This document shows positions 18,061 through 26,986 of a DNA stretch of 64,000 bases, piece by piece. Source of the stretch: JAJPKK01 sp963802745 (GTDB lineage Bacteria; Pseudomonadota; Alphaproteobacteria; Rhizobiales; Xanthobacteraceae); NCBI GenBank assembly GCA_963802745.1, contig CAWDKL010000054.1:186001-250000 (forward strand). Direction: 5' to 3'. A program made the translations under genes and the position numbers. The notes under the pieces were generated by a model, which was not told the origin of the DNA, made no database searches, and saw only the letters and a program-made list of their open reading frames with translations. Position 1 is the stretch's first letter. Every line of letters begins with the position of its first letter.

Positions 18061-19665
18061 ATGAATGGGGCACAAGCGTTGTTCAAAGCGCTCGTTAACG
18101 CGGGCATCACGACATGTTTCGCCAATCCAGGCACGTCGGAGATGCAGCTCGTCTATGAAATCGGGATGACCGACAAAGTGCGTCCCGTCCTCTGTCTGCA
18201 GGAGGACGTCGTCACGGGGGCTGCCGACGGCTATGCGCGCATGACGGGTGCGCCGGCCTTCACGCTCCTGCATGTCGGCAGCGGTTTCGGCAATGGCATC
18301 GCCATGCTGCACAACGCGGGCCGGGCCAATACGCCCATCGTCAATGTGGTCGGCGCGAACGCTTCCTATCATCAGCCCAATAACCCTGAGCACGAATTGA
18401 TCAATGGCCACATAACGGATCTCGCCCGCGTGGTGTCGCACTGGGCGCAGGAGGCGCGGAGCGCCTCGAACCTGGGTGAATTGGGCGCGGAGGCGGCGGC
18501 GCTCGCGAAAACGGGGAAGATCTGCACCATCGTGGCGCCGACCAACTGGCACTGGGAAGAGGCGAACCCGCCGCCTGTCGTTCCCGCTTCGCCGGGACGG
18601 CCAAAGACCGCCGCAGAGGCAATCGCGCGCGCCGCGGCGATGCTGAAGAACGGCAAGAAAACCGGTCTGGTGTTGGGTAACCTCGCCTTGCACGGAGAGG
18701 CGCTGGACATCGCCGGACGCATCGGGGCCAAGACGGGCGCGGCGCTCTTGTCGGAAATATTTCCCTCTTATCATCTTTCGCGCGGCGAAGGGCGACCGCC
18801 CGTGGACCTGATCCCCTACGAATTCGAAGTCTGCCTCAGGTTTCTACAACCCTTCGAGCAGCTGATTTTTGTCGGCGCGCTGTTTCCGGTCGCCACATTC
18901 GCCTACAAGAACAAGCCCGTGATGAAGAGCCCGCCAGGGTGCGATCTTTTCATAATGTCTTCGGTCGAGCAGGATTTGACGGCGGCGCTGAGGTCGCTTG
19001 CCGAGGCGATAGGCGCGGCCGGCGCAGCGGCGCCACGGCAGTCTCGCGGCGAAGCCAAGGCGCCAAGCGGGGAGCTGACAGCCGAAGCCATCGGGCAGTC
19101 GCTCTGCATGCTGATGCCCGACAACGCCATTCTTGTCGATGAAGCGGCGACCAACGGCCCGCCGATCTTCGCGGCGACGAAGGGCGCTCGCGCGCATGAC
19201 TATCTGGCCCCCGTCAACGGGGGGGCCATCGGGGGTGGTTTGCCCCTGGCTCTCGGCGCGGCGATCGCGTGCCCCGACCGGAAGGTCGTTCATCTCCAGG
19301 CGGACGGCAGCGGCATGTACACCGTCCAGGCATTGTGGTCGATGGCGCGAGAGAAGACCGACATCGTCATCGTCATGCTTAAGAATGACGCTTATGCCAT
19401 TCTGGGCCTCGAGATGGCGCGGGTTCGCGAAAACGAGCTCAACGCCAAGATGAAATCCATGCTCGATCTCGACAATCCGACGCTCGACTGGGTGAATATC
19501 TCGACGGGTCTCGGCGTGCCGGCGACGCGGGCGGGAACGGCAGAGGAGTTTCATCGACAGTTCGAGGCCGCGCTCGCCGCCAAGGGGCCGCACCTGATCG
19601 CGTGCCAGGTCGCCGCTCGGAAAGACTTGGCCGCGCTCGAAGATTATATTCACAAGAACCGCTGA
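18061..19665 (+). CDS. Acetolactate synthase-like ThDP-dependent enzyme
   Basis: This 534-residue protein has the three-domain layout of ThDP enzymes. The N-terminal PYR domain has the catalytic glutamate in LQEDVVTGAADGYARMTG (Glu48), a central domain follows, and the C-terminal PP domain has LPLALGAAIACP and ADGSGMYTVQALWSM with LKNDAYAIL further on. The usual GDG of the Mg/ThDP motif is ADG near residue 414. FAD-binding features of true acetolactate synthases are not obvious, so benzoylformate decarboxylase-like or other 2-oxo acid chemistry is possible. ATG 18061 follows GAGAGGAAAG. No small regulatory subunit gene is nearby. Confidence 0.8.
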   Translation: MNGAQALFKALVNAGITTCFANPGTSEMQLVYEIGMTDKVRPVLCLQEDVVTGAADGYARMTGAPAFTLLHVGSGFGNGIAMLHNAGRANTPIVNVVGANASYHQPNNPEHELINGHITDLARVVSHWAQEARSASNLGELGAEAAALAKTGKICTIVAPTNWHWEEANPPPVVPASPGRPKTAAEAIARAAAMLKNGKKTGLVLGNLALHGEALDIAGRIGAKTGAALLSEIFPSYHLSRGEGRPPVDLIPYEFEVCLRFLQPFEQLIFVGALFPVATFAYKNKPVMKSPPGCDLFIMSSVEQDLTAALRSLAEAIGAAGAAAPRQSRGEAKAPSGELTAEAIGQSLCMLMPDNAILVDEAATNGPPIFAATKGARAHDYLAPVNGGAIGGGLPLALGAAIACPDRKVVHLQADGSGMYTVQALWSMAREKTDIVIVMLKNDAYAILGLEMARVRENELNAKMKSMLDLDNPTLDWVNISTGLGVPATRAGTAEEFHRQFEAALAAKGPHLIACQVAARKDLAALEDYIHKNR

Positions 19666-19823
19666 GGGTTTGTTTTCGATCGACTTGGTTCGAAAGCGCC
19701 GTTTCGCATTGCGAACGATGCTCACGTGCGAGCGGCATTGGCGATCGCGGTGAAATTCCGCCGCGGCGCCAGTAGGGCGAAGCTGCCGGCCCCCCCAGGC
19801 AGCAACGGGAGAGTGAGTCGAAC

Positions 19824-21528
19824 ATGAGCATGACCAGGACGATTTGGCTCGGCCTGCTGGCCATTGCTGTCGCCGTCACGACGGCCGGCGCGCCGGCAGC
19901 CGCGCAGCAGCCCAAGCCCAACATTATGTTCATCATGGGCGACGACATCGGCTGGATGCAGCCGAGCATCTACCATCGCGGGCTGATGGTAGGCGAAACC
20001 CCCAATATCGACCGCATCGGCAACGAAGGCGCGATCTTCATGGACTATGTGGCCATGCAGAGCTGCACCTCCGGGCGCAATGCCTTCTTCACCGGCATGT
20101 ATCCGCTGCGCACCGGCCTGATCCCGCCGGAACTGCCCGGCAGCCCGGCTTACCTGCGGCCCGGCACCCCGGCGCTTGCAAAATTCTTGCTCGATCTCGG
20201 CTACAACACCGGCGAGTTCGGCAAAAACCATCTGGGCGACCACACCGAGGCACTGCCGACCGCGCACGGCTTTCAGGAATATTGGGGCTATCTATATCAC
20301 CTCGACGCCATGCAGCAGGTGAGTTTCCCGGACATCAACCGCAGCCCGACCGACCAGGGCGTCGCCCCGCCGTGCAAAAATACTCCGATCCCCGGCCTTC
20401 CCGACACCCCGGGCGTGGATCCGGCGACCACCACCTGCCTGACGCCACCGCGTCCCGTGCTGTGGTGCAAATCTGCCGACGGCACGCAGCGGAACCAGCG
20501 CTGCAGCGACGAGGGACCGCTGACGCTCGATCGTTCGCGGACCGTGGACGAGGAAATCTCGTCGAAGGTGATCGACTTCCTCGACCGCAACGACCCCAAG
20601 AAGACCAACAAGCCGTTCTTCGTCTGGTACAACCCGGCGCGCATGCACGTCACCACGATGCTGTCGCCAAAATATGAGGCCATGCTCGGCGAGCGGGGTG
20701 GCAAGGACTGGGGTATCAACGAAGCCGGCATGAAGCAGATGGACGACAACATCGGCTACGTGATCAAGAAGCTGGAAGACATGGGCCAGCTCGACAACAC
20801 CATTGTGGTGTTCACCACCGATAACGGCGCCGAGGCGATTTCCTTCCCGGATGGTGGCGTTACGCCGTTCAAGGGCCAGAAGGGCGAGGCCTGGGAAGGC
20901 GGCTATCGCGCCCCGCTGGTGGTGCGCTGGCCGGGCCATATTAAGCCGGGAACAGTGAAGAACCAGTTGTTCGCGGCGCTCGACTGGCTGCCGACCCTGG
21001 TCGATATCGCCGGCGGTGCGAAGGGCGACGCGCTGAAGCGGCAGATCGAGGCCGGCCAGTATCCCGGCATCGTCAAGACCACGCTCGACGGGTTTGACCA
21101 GCGCGAGTACCTTGAAGGCACATCGAACAAGTCGGCGCGCGACGTCTTCTTTTACTACTCGGGCGCGACGCCGTCGGCGGTGCGCTACAAGAACTGGAAG
21201 ATGTACTACAACATGTCGCAACCGGGAGCGGAGGGATGGATCATGCCGCTGATTCCGTTCCACTTCACCCTGGTGCAGAACATCAAGCGCGATCCATTCG
21301 AGCAGAATGTCGGCCTGAACCAGAAGTCGACGATGTTGAACGGGCGGCGCGCTGGGCGCCCCGTCCACCGCCTATCTGTACGACTGGAACTTGCTGCCGA
21401 TCGGTCAGCAGTTGTGGGAGAAGGAATTGCTCTCCTACAAAGCGTTCCCCCCGCTTCAGGCGCCGGAAACCTACAATCTCGATGGGATCCTGAAGGCGGT
21501 GCAAGCGTCAGGGCACGCGGCCGAATAG
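19824..21528 (+). CDS. Arylsulfatase-family exported enzyme, frameshifted near 21340
   Basis: A signal peptide (IWLGLLAIAVAVTTAGAPAAA) precedes a type I sulfatase fold: metal ligands in IMGDDIGW (Asp40, Asp41), the modification site SCTSGR (Cys81-Arg85), EFGKNHLGDH, VVFTTDNGAE and the C-terminal KNWKMYYN strand. The formylglycine site is CxSxR rather than the standard CxPxR; related CTAGR forms are known in proteobacterial members. The first frame ends in an unrelated tail, while the frame reading GGALGAPSTAYLYDW to a stop at 21528 restores a normal C-terminus. The shift is at about 21338-21343. No sulfatase-maturase gene is adjacent. Confidence 0.8.
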
Positions 21529-21625
21529 CCGAGTGAAACGCGTGTGATGCCACGACGCGAGCGGCCGGCGGCCGCTCGCGTATAGCTGCCGAAGAATTCC
21601 CTGGCAATATGAAAGGAAAAACCCA

Positions 21626-21850
21626 ATGCGAACACTGTTCTTGGCTTCGATTTCGGCGATCGGGATAGCGATGGCCGCAACGATGGGCGCTGACGCGCTT
21701 CCGGTCAATGCCACGGTCATCGGAGAGGCGGCGGATGCGAACCCGCCCGTCATTGAGGCGTACTACGGTCCGTATCACCCGTCCCGTTACTACCGTTCGC
21801 GCTATTGGCGCTCGCGGCACTGCTTCCAGGATTGTCCCGGCAGGCAGTAG
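21626..21850 (+). CDS. Small secreted protein, unknown function
   Basis: A 74-residue product with a signal peptide (LFLASISAIGIAMAATMGADA) and a Tyr/Arg/His-rich mature part (YYGPYHPSRYYRSRYW) ending in two cysteines. An AAAGGA site lies upstream of ATG 21626. Small tyrosine-rich exported proteins of this shape are common in Bradyrhizobium relatives and have no known role. Confidence 0.5.
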   Translation: MRTLFLASISAIGIAMAATMGADALPVNATVIGEAADANPPVIEAYYGPYHPSRYYRSRYWRSRHCFQDCPGRQ

Positions 21851-22056
21851 GAATCTTCGCTTCCGTAGGATAAATGCGCACCGTCCACGCCCTTGCGGCA
21901 TACGAGCGTTGCCAGCGAGGGCAGGGAGAGAGGCCGCTACTACATGGGGGGCCGCGCGCTTCCGTCCGTGCCGTTACGGAGCGCCGATGGCGTGGACAGC
22001 TGTTGCCCGGCGCCGCCAACCGGAATGCGCAAGCTCTAATAAACATGGAGACCATC

Positions 22057-22659
22057 ATGGCGATGGGAAATGTGGACGGACGCGGTGATGCAGGGCTTCC
22101 CGCAAGGGCCGCGATACGGCGCCATTGGATTCTCTTTATGATCCCGGGCGTCCTGATGGTCATCCTCGGCTTGCTCGCCGCGGCCGCCCCGATTATGGCT
22201 ACGCTGTTCGTGGAAACCTTCGCGGGATGGATGTTCCTCACCGGCGGGTTCGTGGGGCTCGCCGCCCTGTTCACCGCCAAGGATGTGCCGGGCTTCGTCT
22301 GGACTTTGCTCGGTGCCGTGCTGGCGATCCTCATCGGCGCATTCCTGGTGTGGCGCCCGCTGGTCGGGGTCCTGACCCTGACGATCGCGCTGGCCGGCTA
22401 TTTCGCCGCCCACGGCATTACGCAAATCGTCACCGCGATCGCGCACCGGGACGTGGTCGTGCCGTCCTGGCCGTGGATGGCGGTCAGCGGCGTCGCCGAC
22501 CTGATCCTCGCCGCGATCGTGGTCGCGGGCTGGCCGGGGACGTCGGTTTGGGTACTCGGCCTGCTCGTCGGCATCAGCCTGGCGCTGTCCGGAGCCGCGC
22601 TGGTGATGACCGCAGTCACATGCCGTGCGGTCGATGAGCTAGTGCCGCGCGGCGGATGA
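22057..22659 (+). CDS. HdeD-family membrane protein
   Basis: About six hydrophobic helices spaced over 200 residues, starting RRHWILFMIPGVLMVILGLLAA (landmarks) and with GWMFLTGGFVGL and LAGYFAAHGITQI, match the HdeD/DUF308 family. In enterobacteria HdeD is linked to acid resistance; the role here is unproven. ATG 22057 is preferred because GGAG at 22047-22050 is well spaced; ATG 22045 is also in frame. It lies among several other small envelope genes. Confidence 0.75.
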   Translation: MAMGNVDGRGDAGLPARAAIRRHWILFMIPGVLMVILGLLAAAAPIMATLFVETFAGWMFLTGGFVGLAALFTAKDVPGFVWTLLGAVLAILIGAFLVWRPLVGVLTLTIALAGYFAAHGITQIVTAIAHRDVVVPSWPWMAVSGVADLILAAIVVAGWPGTSVWVLGLLVGISLALSGAALVMTAVTCRAVDELVPRGG

Positions 22660-22907
22660 ATCCGGCGGGGCGTCGGGAGACCGACAAAAAAGTCATCATG
22701 GACGACAGCATGTCCCTCTCATTTACTGATGACATTCGCGATTCTCGACCCGGTTGGTTGCCAACGGCGTGTATGGTGGTGGCAAGATGTAACATTGCCG
22801 ATCTCGGACTCGTCAGCCCTGACCGTGGTGACGGCAGGACGGAGTGGCGGATATACCGACCTTGCTCACGCTACAGTCCCCTGGAGGAAGTCGTATGGAG
22901 GATCATA

Positions 22908-23417
22908 ATGCATAGTCAGGCAAGCGCAAACCGCTGGGGCCGTCGTAACAACTATGGCGGCCCGCCTCTCGTGTGCGCAGCGCTCGCCGCGATCCTGCAG
23001 ACCGTGGCCTCGGCGGCCGCGGATGGCGTTCCGAAGTTGAATGTGGCTCCAAGCTGTGAAGCCGCGGGAGCGGGTTCGGTCGTCGCCGGCCGCAACAAAG
23101 GGGCCTGCATGGGGGATGAACAGGTCGCGCGGGACGATCTGGTCAAAAACTGGTCGAGCTATTCGGCCGCCGACAAGACCCTTTGCGTCGGGATGAACCG
23201 GACCGGCGGGCCGTCGAGTTATGTCGAACTGCAGTCCTGCCTGATTATCATGAAGGACGCGAAAGTGATCAAAAAAACCGAGGCTCTCGCCGAGCCCCTG
23301 GTCAACAAGGGCCAACTGAACACCCAGGCGTTGGCAGCCAACGATGTGGACGATGATAGCTCTCATGGCGACGGTGGCAAAAAGGCGCGCCGCGCACGGA
23401 AACGGAATAATCGGTGA
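22908..23417 (+). CDS. Conserved exported protein of unknown function
   Basis: ATG 22908 follows GGAGG at 22897-22901. The 169-residue product has a signal-like segment (LVCAALAAILQTVASAAA), then a compact cysteine-containing domain (APSCEAAG, ACMGDEQVARDDLVKNW, TLCVGMNRTGG, LQSCLIIM), and ends in a charged Asp/Ser/Lys/Arg tail. The four cysteines could form disulfides in the periplasm. The longer open frame back to 22656 looks non-coding. Similar small proteins occur in Bradyrhizobium relatives, but I know of no function. Confidence 0.6.
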   Translation: MHSQASANRWGRRNNYGGPPLVCAALAAILQTVASAAADGVPKLNVAPSCEAAGAGSVVAGRNKGACMGDEQVARDDLVKNWSSYSAADKTLCVGMNRTGGPSSYVELQSCLIIMKDAKVIKKTEALAEPLVNKGQLNTQALAANDVDDDSSHGDGGKKARRARKRNNR

Positions 23418-23628
23418 AGCCGGTGGCGCGGCCAGGATGGGCAGGACTGCACCCTTCCACACGTCCGATAAAGTCAGATATGAGCACGACATATAAATTG
23501 TCGCGTGGGAATGCGATCAGATCGGTTGTGCCGATAGCGGCCGGACAATGGATCGCCACTGTCAAACATGAAGGGCGATTGCGTCGATCGATGGTCCGAT
23601 AGCCTAAGCCCGGACAAAAGGAGCCGAC

Positions 23629-24690
23629 ATGTCATCCTCCACGTCCAGCGGCCTCAGCCGCCGCAATGTGCTCGGGGCACTGGCGGCGGTTCCGGCCATG
23701 TCCGGCTTGCCGATTGCCGGTTCCGCGCGGGCGCAGACGCCCGGATCGGGCGGGCTGCTGCCATCGTGGAATGACGGGCCGGCCAAGCAGGCGATCTTCA
23801 ATTTCGTGCGGGCCACCATCGACCGTTCGAGCCCGGACTATGTGTTCCCCGAGGATCGCATCGCGGTATTCGACCAGGACGGCACGCTGTGGGTCGAGCA
23901 CCCGATGTATACCCAGGTCGTCTACTGTCTGGAACGCGTGCCCGCCGTGGTGGAAAAGAACCCGCGCCTGCGGCAAAACGAGGCCTTCAAGATCGTCTTG
24001 TCCGGCAACCGCGACGCGATCGCCCGGATGACGACCAGGGAACTCGAGGAGATCGCCTCGGAGACATTGTCCGGCATGTCGGTCAACGAGTTCCAGGCCG
24101 AGGTCAAGACATGGCTCGCCAAGGCGCGCCATGCGCGCTGGAATCGCCTCTATACCGAACTGACCTATCTGCCGATGCTCGAAGTGCTGCGCTATCTGCG
24201 CGACAATGCTTACAAGACCTACATCGTGACCGGCGGTGGGCAGGATTTTGTGCGGGTGTATTCTCAGGAGGTCTACGGCATCCCGCCGGAGCAGGTGGTC
24301 GGCACCGCCGGCGGGATAAAATACGAGTATGCCAAGGACGGCAAGCCGATCCTGATCAAGGAGCCGAAACTGCTTTTAAATGACAACGACGCCGGCAAAG
24401 CCGAGGGTATTCACCTGATGATCGGCAAGCGTCCCAATGCGGCGTTCGGCAATTCCACCGGCGACCGCCAAATGCTGGAATACACCGGGGCCGGCGCCGG
24501 GGCGCGGCTCAAAATGCTGGTGCTGCATGACGATGCCCAGCGCGAATATGCCTACGGCCCGGCGGAAGGCCTGCCCGACACCCGCGTGGGCACCTTTACC
24601 CAGGCGCTCCATAACGAGGCGAAGAAGGACGGCTGGACCGTGATCAGCATGAAGAACGACTGGAAGCGCATTTTTGCGTTCGAGTCGTAG
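23629..24690 (+). CDS. Tat-exported HAD-superfamily phosphatase
   Basis: The 353-residue protein starts with a twin-arginine signal (SRRNVLGALAAVPAMSG, residues 10-26). The HAD fold follows: motif I FDQDGTLW (residues 81-88), motif II in YIVTGGGQDF, and motif IV GNSTGDRQM near 275. DxDGT indicates a phosphohydrolase using an aspartyl-phosphate intermediate. Most HAD enzymes are cytoplasmic, so the Tat signal suggests a periplasmic phosphatase of the secreted, acid-phosphatase-like kind. No operon partner is evident. Confidence 0.8.
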   Translation: MSSSTSSGLSRRNVLGALAAVPAMSGLPIAGSARAQTPGSGGLLPSWNDGPAKQAIFNFVRATIDRSSPDYVFPEDRIAVFDQDGTLWVEHPMYTQVVYCLERVPAVVEKNPRLRQNEAFKIVLSGNRDAIARMTTRELEEIASETLSGMSVNEFQAEVKTWLAKARHARWNRLYTELTYLPMLEVLRYLRDNAYKTYIVTGGGQDFVRVYSQEVYGIPPEQVVGTAGGIKYEYAKDGKPILIKEPKLLLNDNDAGKAEGIHLMIGKRPNAAFGNSTGDRQMLEYTGAGAGARLKMLVLHDDAQREYAYGPAEGLPDTRVGTFTQALHNEAKKDGWTVISMKNDWKRIFAFES

Positions 24691-24699
24691 GATGGTTGA

Positions 24700-24730
24700 G
24701 CCGTGGCGATGGGCGCATTTCCGCCACGGC
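24700..24730. terminator. Possible terminator hairpin after the HAD gene
   Basis: GCCGTGGCG (24700-24708) pairs perfectly with CGCCACGGC (24722-24730) around a 13-base loop, ten bases after the stop codon of the phosphatase gene. No T-run follows, so factor-independent termination is uncertain. Confidence 0.4.
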
Positions 24731-24851
24731 AGCAAAGGCGCTATAAGGCTGTGTAGCCGGCGCCCCTCACGCTCGACGGTGAACCCTGGAGTGGCGATCA
24801 AGGGGCGGCGGCGCTATTCTCGTGATGTCTCACACTGGGAAACCTACAATC

Positions 24852-25454
24852 ATGGCAGACCCGCAATCGAACCACGCCGCGCCTGTCGTGCGCTTCAATT
24901 TGCTTACATTTTTGGCCCGGGAGTGGCCCTATCTCCTGGTCCTGATCCTCGCCCTCATTGGCGTCGCCAACACGAATGTCGCTAGGGCGCAGATGACGAT
25001 ATATTGGATCGTCATAGCGCCGTTCATCGGCGCGGTTTGCGTGTTCGAGCGCTGGAAGGAAACCGGCAGCTTGGAGGAGCGCAAACGGCTTGTCGTGAGG
25101 CAGGCGCTGCATTGGATCGCGGTGCTGGTGGCGATGCAACTTTTGTTCATCGGGGATGTGAGGCAAATCATGAGCGCCGATGGCAGCGCGCTCTCGGTGA
25201 TGACGATCCTGGCGCTGGGAACTTTTACCGCCGGGGTGGATACCGAGTTATGGCGCATGTGCCTCGTGGGGATCGTGCTGGCCATCGGGGTCCCGGCCAT
25301 TGCATGGTTTGAAGAATCGGCATTGTTGCTGATGATGGCGGTCATTGTGCTCGCCGCGGTGGCCATGGCCTTTTTTTGGCGTCAGCTCCGCGGAAGCAAA
25401 CATGCGTCTGCAGCGGGGCAACCGTCACCGGTAAGTAAACCCGGCGCCCCCTGA
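24852..25454 (+). CDS. Small integral membrane protein, unknown family
   Basis: The 200-residue product has five or so hydrophobic segments (LLVLILALIGVA, IYWIVIAPFIGAVCVF, WIAVLVAMQLLFIG, LVGIVLAIGVPAIAW, LLMMAVIVLAAVAMAFFW) and a Ser/Pro-rich cytoplasmic tail. ATG 24852 is used because the extra residues of the longer frame are not conserved-looking. It is followed after 9 bp by the AI-2E-family permease, so the two are probably co-transcribed. No function can be assigned. Confidence 0.65.
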   Translation: MADPQSNHAAPVVRFNLLTFLAREWPYLLVLILALIGVANTNVARAQMTIYWIVIAPFIGAVCVFERWKETGSLEERKRLVVRQALHWIAVLVAMQLLFIGDVRQIMSADGSALSVMTILALGTFTAGVDTELWRMCLVGIVLAIGVPAIAWFEESALLLMMAVIVLAAVAMAFFWRQLRGSKHASAAGQPSPVSKPGAP

Positions 25455-25463
25455 GGGCACGCC

Positions 25464-26549
25464 ATGAATCAGCCCCGCCCCATCGTCTTCTGGATCGGCA
25501 TGATCGCCGCAATCATCGCGGCCTTGGTGCTGTTGCGGGATATCCTGCTTCCGTTCGTCGCCGGAACGGCGCTGGCATATGCGCTGATTCCGCTGGTGGA
25601 CCGAATTGAGCGGTGGGGATTGAACAGGCTCGCTGCGACGCTGGTTGTCATGGGTGTGCTCATCGTCGGCTTGGTCGTCGCAATTCTGCTAACCATGCCT
25701 TTGATTGTGCAGGAAGTGATTGCTCTTATCGGGGATGTGCCTGCGTTCGTCCGGCGGTTGCGGGAGCTTGCCTCCGATCCTTCCCGGCCCATCGTGCAAA
25801 AGCTGTTCGGCGAGGGCCTTGCCAGGGCCGAGCAGTCGATCGGCGAATTGACGACGCTGGCCGCCGGATGGTTCGATGACCTCCTCATTGAGGTATGGTC
25901 CGGCGGCCAAGCGCTGATTTCGGTTCTCTCGCTGGCGATCGTAACTCCGGTGGTGGCATGCTATGTGATCTTCGATTGGAAGAGCATCATCGCGGCCATG
26001 GACGATTGGGTACCGCCGGCCCGCCGCGGCACCGTCCGTGCACTCGCGCGGGAAATCGATGGCATTTTCCGCGAATTCCTGCGCGGTCAGGGCGCGATCT
26101 GCCTCATATTGGGTGTGTTCTATGCAATCGCGCTGTGGGCGATCGGCCTCAGTCATGGTCTGACCGTCGGCTTTGCGGCCGGATTGATCAGCTTTATCCC
26201 CTATCTGGGTTCGCTCGGGGGAATCGTGATCGCCTCGTGCATCGGGGTGGCGCAGTTTTGGCCGGATTGGAAATTGATTTTGACCGTACCGATGATCTTT
26301 ATCGTCGGTCAGTTGATATCGGACTATGCGCTGTCGCCATATTTGGTCGGCCGCCGGATCAACTTGCACCCGGTCTGGTCCATTTTCGCGCTGTTTGCGT
26401 TCGGAAATCTGTTCGGCCTGGTGGGGCTGTTGATCGCGGTCCCGGTCGCCGCCGCAATCGGCGTGCTGGTGCGGTTTGGTCAAGAACTTTATTTCGCGAG
26501 TCCGTTTTACACGCATGGCAAGGAGGCGGAACGGCCGCTGATCAAATAA
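25464..26549 (+). CDS. AI-2E-family transporter-like permease (PerM/YdiK-like)
   Basis: A 361-residue membrane protein with N-terminal helices (LLRDILLPFVAGTALAYALIPLVDRIERWG landmarks), a central amphipathic region (QEVIALIGDVPAFVRRLRELA) and C-terminal helices containing the family signature FIPYLGSLGG and the final LVGRRINLHPVWSIFALFAFG, seen as its landmarks. The family name comes from E. coli TqsA. Most members are of unknown substrate, some acting as Na+/H+ antiporters. It sits 9 bp behind a small membrane protein gene. Confidence 0.85.
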   Translation: MNQPRPIVFWIGMIAAIIAALVLLRDILLPFVAGTALAYALIPLVDRIERWGLNRLAATLVVMGVLIVGLVVAILLTMPLIVQEVIALIGDVPAFVRRLRELASDPSRPIVQKLFGEGLARAEQSIGELTTLAAGWFDDLLIEVWSGGQALISVLSLAIVTPVVACYVIFDWKSIIAAMDDWVPPARRGTVRALAREIDGIFREFLRGQGAICLILGVFYAIALWAIGLSHGLTVGFAAGLISFIPYLGSLGGIVIASCIGVAQFWPDWKLILTVPMIFIVGQLISDYALSPYLVGRRINLHPVWSIFALFAFGNLFGLVGLLIAVPVAAAIGVLVRFGQELYFASPFYTHGKEAERPLIK

Positions 26550-26564
26550 CAACTCGACTTCAAG

Positions 26565-26600
26565 ATGCACCGCGATGTCGTGCCAAAACATGCGGTGCAT
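26565..26600. terminator. Possible terminator hairpin after the AI-2E-family gene
   Basis: ATGCACCGC (26565-26573) is matched by GCGGTGCAT (26592-26600) with an 18-base loop, 16 bases after the stop codon and upstream of the next start at 26624. No T-run follows. It could also act in the leader of the following gene. Confidence 0.35.
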
Positions 26601-26623
26601 TTGATCAAAAAGGGGGCTGAGTC

Positions 26624-26920
26624 ATGAGCCGTAGCAAGCGGTCGCTTACCATCGTTTCCGCACTCTTCGCGGTGCTTTTGTTGACTGCGGGAACACTCGC
26701 CGCACCCGAGCCGGAACTCGCCGCCTCTCTCATCTTCGCAGCGGCCCGGAGCGCCAAGCAACAATGCGTCAATACCTGTCGTGCACGATATCGCTCTTGC
26801 CGGTCCCTGGAGCAGATACCATCTTTCGAGTGTCGGGGCGTTTACCAGGATTGCGCGCGCTTCATCTGTCATGCTCCGCAGGGGCGGCCGACGGGGCGGC
26901 TGTCCTGGCCAGGCTCCTGA
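26624..26920 (+). CDS. Small exported cysteine-containing protein
   Basis: A 98-residue product with a signal peptide (LTIVSALFAVLLLTAGTLA, residues 8-26) and a mature part holding evenly spaced cysteines: QQCVNTCRARYRSCRS, FECRGVYQDCARFIC. Six cysteines suggest a disulfide-stabilised periplasmic or secreted peptide. A purine-rich site lies before ATG 26624. No family recognised. Confidence 0.5.
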   Translation: MSRSKRSLTIVSALFAVLLLTAGTLAAPEPELAASLIFAAARSAKQQCVNTCRARYRSCRSLEQIPSFECRGVYQDCARFICHAPQGRPTGRLSWPGS

Positions 26921-26986
26921 TGGCGGCGCGCGGCGCTACGCGGTGGTGGCATCATCCGGTCGCGTCGGCATGAATATGCGGTCGGA

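Noticed and set aside
22656..22907. N-terminal extension of the exported protein at 22908
   Set aside because: A good ribosome site and signal peptide begin at 22908; the extension has no coding character.
23480..23602. Short ORF MSTTYKLSRGNAIRS... before the HAD gene
   Set aside because: No ribosome site and no recognisable feature; could be chance.
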